A stretch of DNA of 64,000 nt, taken from assembly GCF_000001735.4 (NCBI RefSeq), contig NC_003071.7, positions 8,115,151-8,179,150 of the forward strand, given 5' to 3'. The stretch comes from Arabidopsis thaliana (lineage: Eukaryota; Streptophyta; Magnoliopsida; Brassicales; Brassicaceae). Positions 57,686-64,000 of this stretch are shown piece after piece (within the stretch, counting starts at the first letter, position 1; every line of letters starts with the position of its first letter). The notes below the pieces were generated by a model. The model did no database searches and had not been told where the DNA came from. It worked only from the letters and a program-made list of their open reading frames with translations. The position numbers were made by a program, and so were the translations under genes.

Positions 57686-58549
57686 TCTATATATACATTT
57701 TTGCAACCATTTTAACAAATAAATCTTAGAGTTGGACTTATTTACAACCCAATGCCATTAGCATTAAATCTTTTTTTCAAAATAATTAGTTTTACTTTAA
57801 ATTCTTAATTTAAATTGTCAATCACATTATCAATCAAATTTAATCCAAACAAACTTCACATCAATCCCTTAAAATTAGCATAAAAGTATTTTGTTAACAA
57901 TATTTTAAAACAAAGTTTTTTGTTTAAATAAATATTGTTCTTACTAAACTTTTTTTGTTTAAATAAACAAATCATGTATTTGAACTTATTTACAATGTCA
58001 TGCTACTGACATTAATTATTTAGGCATGAAAATATTTAATTAAAGATTTAAATCTTCTAAATTCTTGCTTTTAGAGTTATTATATCATTACCTAAAAGAC
58101 AAAAAATATTAATTTTTTAATTATTATTATTTATATATTTAAAATTCATAAAACATTATTAATAATTAAATTTATAAAAAGTTTAATATATCAAAAAAAA
58201 TTAACATCATTATATAATATATAGAGTTTAAAAAATCTCAAAAACAAATTCGTCATATTTTGTGATTCGAAATTTTAAGAATGAACATATATTAACTAAC
58301 TGGCGAAAAATGTGTGGGTTCAACGTCCCACAACGAATAAAATATTTTGACAATGATTCATAAACATATTATAAATAAGATCAACATTGATAAAATAAAT
58401 AATTTTTTTTTGTGGACGGGTTTGGCGGGACGGGTTTGGCAGGACGTTACTTAGTAACAATTGTAAACTATAAAATAATTTACAAATTTTATATATATTA
58501 ATTTAAAAAAATGAATTGTCTTCGCGGTGTACCGCGGGTTAAAATCTAG
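57686..58549 (+). mobile_element. Small non-autonomous Helitron (3' end secure, 5' end tentative)
   Basis: The 3' terminus is classical: a GC-rich hairpin CGCGGT-GT-ACCGCG (58523-58536), then GGTTAAAATCTAG ending in CTAG at 58546-58549 and followed by T. The best 5' end is TCTATATATAC at 57686 preceded by A (57685), giving A-to-T insertion and 864 bp. The interior is AT-rich without Rep/helicase coding, so it is an ATREP-type element. The hairpin and CTAG context are as in Arabidopsis Helitrons; family name not assigned. Confidence 0.8.
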
Positions 58550-59192
58550 TTATTATTATAAACCTAGCATGCATACTTAGCCCTGATGCATGTCATAAGC
58601 TTGCTTTAGCAACACGAAAGCTAAAAGGCATAATGCTTTCTTGAGATAAGAATATGTTTTGTTTCATAAATATAGATATTTTTCAAAATAAAATAATCGG
58701 ATTGTTTCATGATTTTCAGATAACTTATTCGACCCAAGATCAATTCAGTACCCAAATATGGAAGGTGGAAGGAGGTAAGTTCTACAAATACATTCGTAAC
58801 CCCAAGTTCTCCAACAATGACAAGATCTGAGAAAGATATCATCAACAAATCTATGTAAAATAACATACTTAATCATGATATAAACATTTTTATACTTGGA
58901 TTATCCACACGAAAGAAAGAGTTTTGCTTGAGCAACAAAATGTGTTCAGAAGGTACCCCCACCGGTATTTCTTACAAAATTAAGGGTACATTTTAGTAAT
59001 ACTTATTAAGTTACATTTCAGTTTCTGAATTTTTTTAAAGATCATGAGAGTAATCGTTGAATACAAATCCAAAAATCCTTCAATAAGACTTAACAATTGT
59101 AGTTCTTTTGTTTAAACTTTTACTTCTTTTTTTTATCATTCTTAAGGAAAAATTACAAAATTATCAAAAACAAATCAGAGATAAATTATTTC
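58550..59192. other. AT-rich spacer
   Basis: Spacer between the Helitron and the tandem repeats. An 81-codon minus-strand ORF (58866-58621) has no recognisable domain. Nothing else seen. Confidence 0.4.
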
Positions 59193-59292
59193 TAGATAAC
59201 CACTAATATGGATTATATTCTAGAGTTTCATGTAAATTATGTAATACAAATATTTTTGGATGATCTAGATAACCACTAAAATGGATTATATT
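59193..59292 (+). repeat. Short 74-bp tandem duplication
   Basis: CTAGATAACCACTAA(T/A)ATGG followed by ATTATATTCTAGAGTTT occurs at 59193-59229 and again at 59267-59303, directly ahead of the larger tandem repeat. Confidence 0.75.
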
Positions 59293-59957
59293 CTAGAGTT
59301 TTGAGGATACACCTTTTTTGTAATATATATATAGTCTGGATTCAAATATACTTATATAGACAGGTGCAAACAAAAAAAAAAATCTATTCATGGTCAATAA
59401 GTGAAAGACTACAAATCTAAAACTTATTAAGAAAAGAAATCTACATTTTGATATCATACTGAATTTGATTATATTTCATTTAATTAAAAAAAGTTTTTAA
59501 TAGTGTATGATTAAGAAGTAAAGTTAAAATTAATTATAATTTAGGGGTCACATTTTAAAAAATTGTTTTAGACCACCAATTATTGAGAGGTCCCGCTTAA
59601 ATGTTGAAACTAAATCTCATATATCTAGAGTTTTGAGGATACACATTTTTATAATATATACAGTCTGGACTCAAATATACTTACTTATATAGACATGCAC
59701 AAACGAAAAGAAAATATCTATCCATGGCCACACCAACCGAATAGCTAAAAGTTTAAAACTTATTAAGGAAAGAAATCTACATTTTGATATCATACTGAAT
59801 TTGATTATATTTCAATTAATTAAAAAAGCTTTCAACAATGTATAATTAAGAAATAAAGTTCAAATTAATAAAAAAATTAAGGGCCACATTTTAAAAAATT
59901 GTTTTAGACCGCCAACTATTTCAGAGGCCGCGCTTGAAACTAAAATCTCGTATCTTC
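59293..59957 (+). repeat. ~332-bp tandem repeat, two full copies plus start of a third
   Basis: CTAGAGTTTTGAGGATACAC starts copy 1 at 59293 and copy 2 at 59625; CTAGGGTTTTGAGGTGCACC starts a third partial copy at 59958 (periods 332 and 333). Internally conserved blocks include GAAATCTACATTTTGATATC, ACTGAATTTGATTATATTTC and CACATTTTAAAAAATTGTTTTAGACC. Copies differ mainly by substitutions and small indels. The array ends at a TATA-containing sequence upstream of VEL2. Confidence 0.9.
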
Positions 59958-59984
59958 TAGGGTTTTGAGGTGCACCTAATTTTC

Positions 59985-60215
59985 CTATATAAAGAATTTT
60001 TACATACATTTTCGAAATCGCCGAAAAATAGGAGAGAGCGAGAGTTCATGGTTTACATCAACCGAAACTCGAATTCTTATTAAGGAGAAATTCATTGTAG
60101 TTTTGTTGATCTATATCTTGTTTCGCATACGGATAGATCTTCTGCGGACCACACCATTTTTTCCGCTCATCAACTTCAAGGGGATAATTTTACACCATTT
60201 CAATCTCATAAGGTA
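59985..60215 (+). promoter_or_regulatory. Candidate TATA box and first transcribed exon downstream of tandem repeat
   Basis: CCTATATAAAG (59984-59994) is followed about 35 bp on by a GAGAGAGCGAGAG leader-like stretch (60031-60044). A possible donor CATAAG|GTATCT lies at ~60210-60216. Only a 12-codon ORF (from 60049) is present. It could be a non-coding first exon of VEL2 (a 5'UTR acceptor such as ATTGCAG at ~61172-61178 is available) or a separate non-coding transcript. Confidence 0.35.
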
Positions 60216-61235
60216 TCTTCACATCCCTATTTGATTTGTTTCACTACATAGCGAGCATAATACTTTTGAATAAGTTGTAAATTTTCATGTAATAATTGTT
60301 TTTAAAGTGTTAGAGACAAAGGGCATGAACTTGTTAATGTTCCAGATTTGATTTTCGTATGAAAACTATTTTACATAACCATCATGTGTAGTGAATCTTT
60401 TATGTATTCAATTCAACGAGATCTTCATATTAAGATTTTGAAGAAAAGAAGAATAAATCTATACATCATAATTTAAATATCTACATCTAATATATACTAA
60501 CAATTTGGTCACTTGGAGTTCATTGCCAAAAGTTATGTTTTTCAAAGAAAGTTCACTGCCATCCTAGTGATTCTAAACTCTTAGGATATGAATGGTAGAC
60601 AATAGGAGGAAAAGGATAAGGTAAAAACTTTTAATGAAATTGTTTTGACTAATATTTTGGGGGTGAAAAAATATCACTACTCTAGGACACTATTTCGATT
60701 AAGACAACTATTAAAAGAAAATCATTTTCATTTTTAAATGAATAGTTAACTTACAATATTCTTAGCAACAACAAGTTTCACTAACATAAAACAAAGCTCA
60801 ATCTCGTCTTTAAGTCAAGTAAAACTTTGATTTATTTTATTCATCAACCTAAATTACCATTCAACAAATTTTCATAACCTAATGTAAAATGTAATTCTAA
60901 AAAAAAATACGAATGACATGCAAAGTATCATGTGTCCCTACATTTATAAAAACTCTCTTGTTTCGTCTTCTTCTTCTCCAGTCTCTCCGTTCAACAAAAA
61001 TTGAATCTTTTTGACATAGTTTGTATAAGAATCATTGTATTTGGTATTCTTCTTCTTCTTTTTCGCGAACGATTACTCTAGTCACAATCTTATTTTCTCT
61101 GTTTGAGTTCATATATACCCACAAGTTTTCTTTTCAAAGTCTCAGTTTTTTTTTTGCTTTTTCTATTTCATTGCAGGTTTTCAAGATTCCGAGTATATAC
61201 TTTGGGTTTGATCAAGCTCTCTACTACTTTCTTTC
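60216..61235. other. VEL2 upstream region and leader
   Basis: AT-rich to ~60940. Then a CTTCTTCTTCTCC leader-like segment (60965-61075), a likely 5'UTR intron ending TTGCAG near 61178, and the ATG at 61236. The 5'UTR just before the ATG (AAGCTCTCTACTACTTTCT) resembles the same position in VEL3. Confidence 0.45.
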
Positions 61236-63638
61236 ATGGCTTCTTTTCATAAAGGTAACGTTTTTATTTGGATTCTGCATTTCATAGTTTTAGAAAGTTT
61301 TAGACTTTTTTCTGACTCGTGAAGATGAACGTAGCGTAACGATTGTTTTAATCTTGATTTTACATCCTAGAGTTGTTTTATTTGGAAAGTTACATGATTG
61401 TGAGTGCTAATTATATTGGTTGATGTGTTGTACCATAAAAGAGGAAACTTTCTTTGTCTAAGATGTTCTTGGAACTTATAGTAATGAATGTGGATTCACT
61501 ACTTGCTTTGTCTTTGTGAATGAATGTGGAAACATGTATCTTGTTCTCTTCTGGGTTTTGTGAGCTTTTGTATTGTTGTTTCTAGTTCTCTGGCTCGTTG
61601 ATGTCTCAGCAACATGTAGAATTTGAGTTGTTTTGTTCTGCGGTTGTAGTTGAGGTTTCTTTGTGTTACTGTACAAGGTACCAAATTAGATTTTCTAGTT
61701 GCATAAATTTTGATCTGAAATGAAGTTTGGTAAACAAGCTCATGTAGCTTTTATTTTTGTTGATACATTGTTATTTTAGGACACAATAAGCTTGTTTTTT
61801 CTTCTTCATCCAGGAGCTGCAGGTGACTCAATGGGAAGCAGTAAAATGAGTTTTGATCAAAGAAGACAACTTGTCTTGAAGCTGTCGAAAGAATCCGAGA
61901 GAGAATTTAAAGAAGTCTTGAAGGACTGGAGCTGCAACGAGATTCGAGAGCTCTTACGTGCAGAATCAAAGAAAGATATAAAGTACACCGGTTTGACGAA
62001 AGATGAGATCATCACAAGGCTTTTCAACATTGTATCAAAGAAAAACACTAGAGATCATGAGGTAGAAGAGATAATTCCATCACCAAAAAGACAGAAAAGA
62101 GATCTTGTGACTCCATTAGCTAAAGCTAAAGGTAACGAAACATGTTCTTTAGTAGTAATTCTCCATTTATAGCATTCTTCTGTTTCTATATCCTAACATG
62201 AACATAGCATAATTTGATCAGGCAAGGGTAAAATGTATTGTCAGAACTTGGCTTGCCAGAATAAACTAAGAGAGGAAGCCACTTTTTGCAAAAGGTGCTC
62301 TTGTTGTATCTGCTTTAAGTATGATGACAATAAAGATCCTAGTCTCTGGTTAACCTGCAATTCAGATTCTCAATTCGACGGTGAATCTTGTGGATTATCT
62401 TGCCATTTAAACTGCGCTTTCGACAGTGAGAAATCGGGTCTGAAAGAGGATACGCCGAGTAGTGATATTGATGGATGCTTCAACTGTGTTTCCTGTGGGA
62501 AAACAAATAGCAAAATAGAGTAACTTCAATCAAACTATCTTCTTCCATTATGATACAATCTTTGATGGTTATTAAGTTTCTAACTTTTGTTTTCTTCTCA
62601 GATGTTTGAAGAAGCAACTGATCATTGCAAATGAAGAAAGAAGAGTAGGCGTGTTTTGTTACCGCATTCTCTTGGCTCATAAGCTTCTCAAGGGCACAAA
62701 GAAGTACATAATAGTATCTGAAGAGGTGGAGAAAGCTGTGATGCATCTGAAAAATGAATTTGGTGTTCCCATTTCTTGTCTTCCATCGAAGATGAGTAGA
62801 GGGCTCGTTAACAGACTTTGCTGCGCTGAGAAAGTCAAGAAACATTGCTCTTCTGCTTTGAAAGAGCTTGATGGTCTTCCACTGCCTTCTACTATCCAAG
62901 GTAAGATCAACAAACACTTATGATCACAAAACACTATACTTGTGGTTTCTTCTTTCAGTGCTTGATTCGATATAAATCACAGGATCAATGAAGATCAGAA
63001 TTGAGTCTGTACTTGCAACTTCTGTGACTTTCGATATTGAAGCCGAAGAATCTTTCTCATGGGGAGATACCAATCATTACCGCATGGTGTATCGTAAGGT
63101 CTCAGAGAAACATTCCTCAAAGGATTTGACTCGTGAGTTGTTCAGTACATCAAGTCACCAAAGGTTTACAGTCATGGAACTTACTCCAGCTACAGAGTAT
63201 TGGTTCAAAATAGTTTCCTTTAGCGGCGTCGAAGAATTGAGCGTAGATGAATTCATAGTCTCTACAAAAACCCTCCAAGACGAAGAAGTGGCAGCAGTTT
63301 TATTGAATATGTCAAACTGCAACAATGCCAACAAAATGGAGAAATCAGGAAGCTGCAGTTTTGGGTTTGAGGAATGTGTGAATCTCATTAGGCAGCTAGA
63401 GTGCTCAGGTCAGGTCAAGAGTGATTTCAGAAAGAAGTTTCTGACGTGGTATTGCTTAAAGGCAACGGATAAGGAGAAACATGTTGTAGAGATCTTTGTG
63501 GATACTTTCAAAGACGATAAAGAAGCTTTGGCTAAGCAGCTCATTGATACATTCTCTGATTGCATAACAAGGAAGCATCCTGAGATTGGTGGTGGCAGTG
63601 AGTCTGCTGGAGTGTCTTTGATTCTGCTGCAGGATTGA
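61236..63638 (+). CDS. VEL2: VEL2 (VERNALIZATION5/VIN3-like, PHD-FNIII-VID)
   Basis: PRC2-associated Polycomb accessory protein (At2g18880, also VIL3, from memory). Five exons: 61236-61254 (19 nt), 61814-62131, 62222-62519, 62602-62900 and 62983-63638, giving 529 aa. Domains in order: a basic N-terminal region (WSCNEIRELLRAESKKDIKY); a Cys-rich PHD-type finger region (CKRCSCCICFKYDDNKDPSL, CNSD, CHLNCAF, CVSCGK); a helical linker; FNIII (IRIESVLATSVTFDIE through LTPATEYWFKIVSF); and C-terminal VID (FGFEECVNLIRQLECSGQ through LAKQLIDTFSDCI). The frame is intact. It shares the 19-nt first exon, splice phase and VID with VEL3 about 9 kb upstream, in the same orientation. Confidence 0.93.
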
Positions 63639-64000
63639 TTAGAGGAGATCTGATGAGAAGCATTGACTCAAGTTTTAAGTCTTTTTTTCGTTCTTTCAAA
63701 ACTCTCTTTTGGACCATTTAGAAAGGATTCAACTTTGTTTTTCTTCTTCAGTTGGGATTTTTTAGCATTATTGAGAAACCTCAGAGTTTGATGATTTGTT
63801 TTGTTTTTTGGATATTTATGAGTTAGTAACTTTTCTTGAAGCACAAGTTTGTGGTATTTTTTTTGTTATTACTTATTAGGATGTTTCGGTAGTCTTGGAA
63901 ATATCATCCGTTTTGTTTTGTTGTGAAACCGAACACAACCCGGAAACCCTACGTTTCTCTACCATCTAATTCAAATTGAAAGGTTTGGTCTAAAACTTTA
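63639..64000 (+). other. VEL2 3'UTR and flank
   Basis: Probable 3'UTR to ~63870, then spacer. AACCCTACG-type telo-like motif near 63945-63953 may belong to the promoter of the next gene beyond the window. Confidence 0.4.

Overview
This is plant nuclear DNA, almost certainly Arabidopsis thaliana (Columbia-like) chromosome 2. It is AT-rich, with compact multi-exon genes, short GT-AG introns and dispersed non-LTR, MITE and Helitron debris. The anchor is an intact phytochrome B gene (1172 codons, chromophore Cys357). Its known neighbours lie in the expected order, roughly the At2g18720 to At2g18880 interval; locus numbers are from memory, not a search. Exon limits were placed by hand from splice signals and reading-frame continuity. 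For the genes whose exon lengths I summed, the spliced totals are exact multiples of three.

Layout, left to right: a truncated eIF2-gamma gene (minus); diacylglycerol kinase DGK3 (plus); a ~1 kb poly(A)-ended retroposon without an ORF; the Sm core protein SmE; calmodulin-binding CBP60C; the CSB-type SNF2 ATPase CHR8; a decayed CBP60 fragment; SRP receptor beta; an F-box gene (minus); PHYB with two promoter G-boxes and a leader uORF; and the xyloglucan endotransglucosylase XTH21.

From about 31.1 to 43.1 kb is an accessory block with no convincingly intact gene. It holds at least three broken pieces of a DUF313/B3-type gene. It also holds a UBA2-type RNA-binding pseudogene split by a 5.3 kb LINE with a perfect 15 bp target-site duplication, plus local AT-rich repeats. 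Genes resume with YIP4A, a SETD3/LSMT-like SET protein, a syntaxin-6-N tail-anchored protein without a visible SNARE motif, an Emigrant MITE, VEL3, a 14-exon coiled-coil (afadin/alpha-actinin-binding-like) gene, a small Helitron, a 332 bp tandem repeat and VEL2.

The genes do not form a pathway; they are independent eukaryotic units. The connected parts are paralogue pairs (VEL2/VEL3; CBP60C and its fragment; the DUF313 pieces) and the layered insertions. The most informative observations are the nested UBA2-pseudogene/LINE structure, the CBP60 fragment that still carries intron sequence, VEL3 as a domain-stripped copy of VEL2, the SNARE-less syntaxin-like protein, and the PHYB promoter dyad and uORF.
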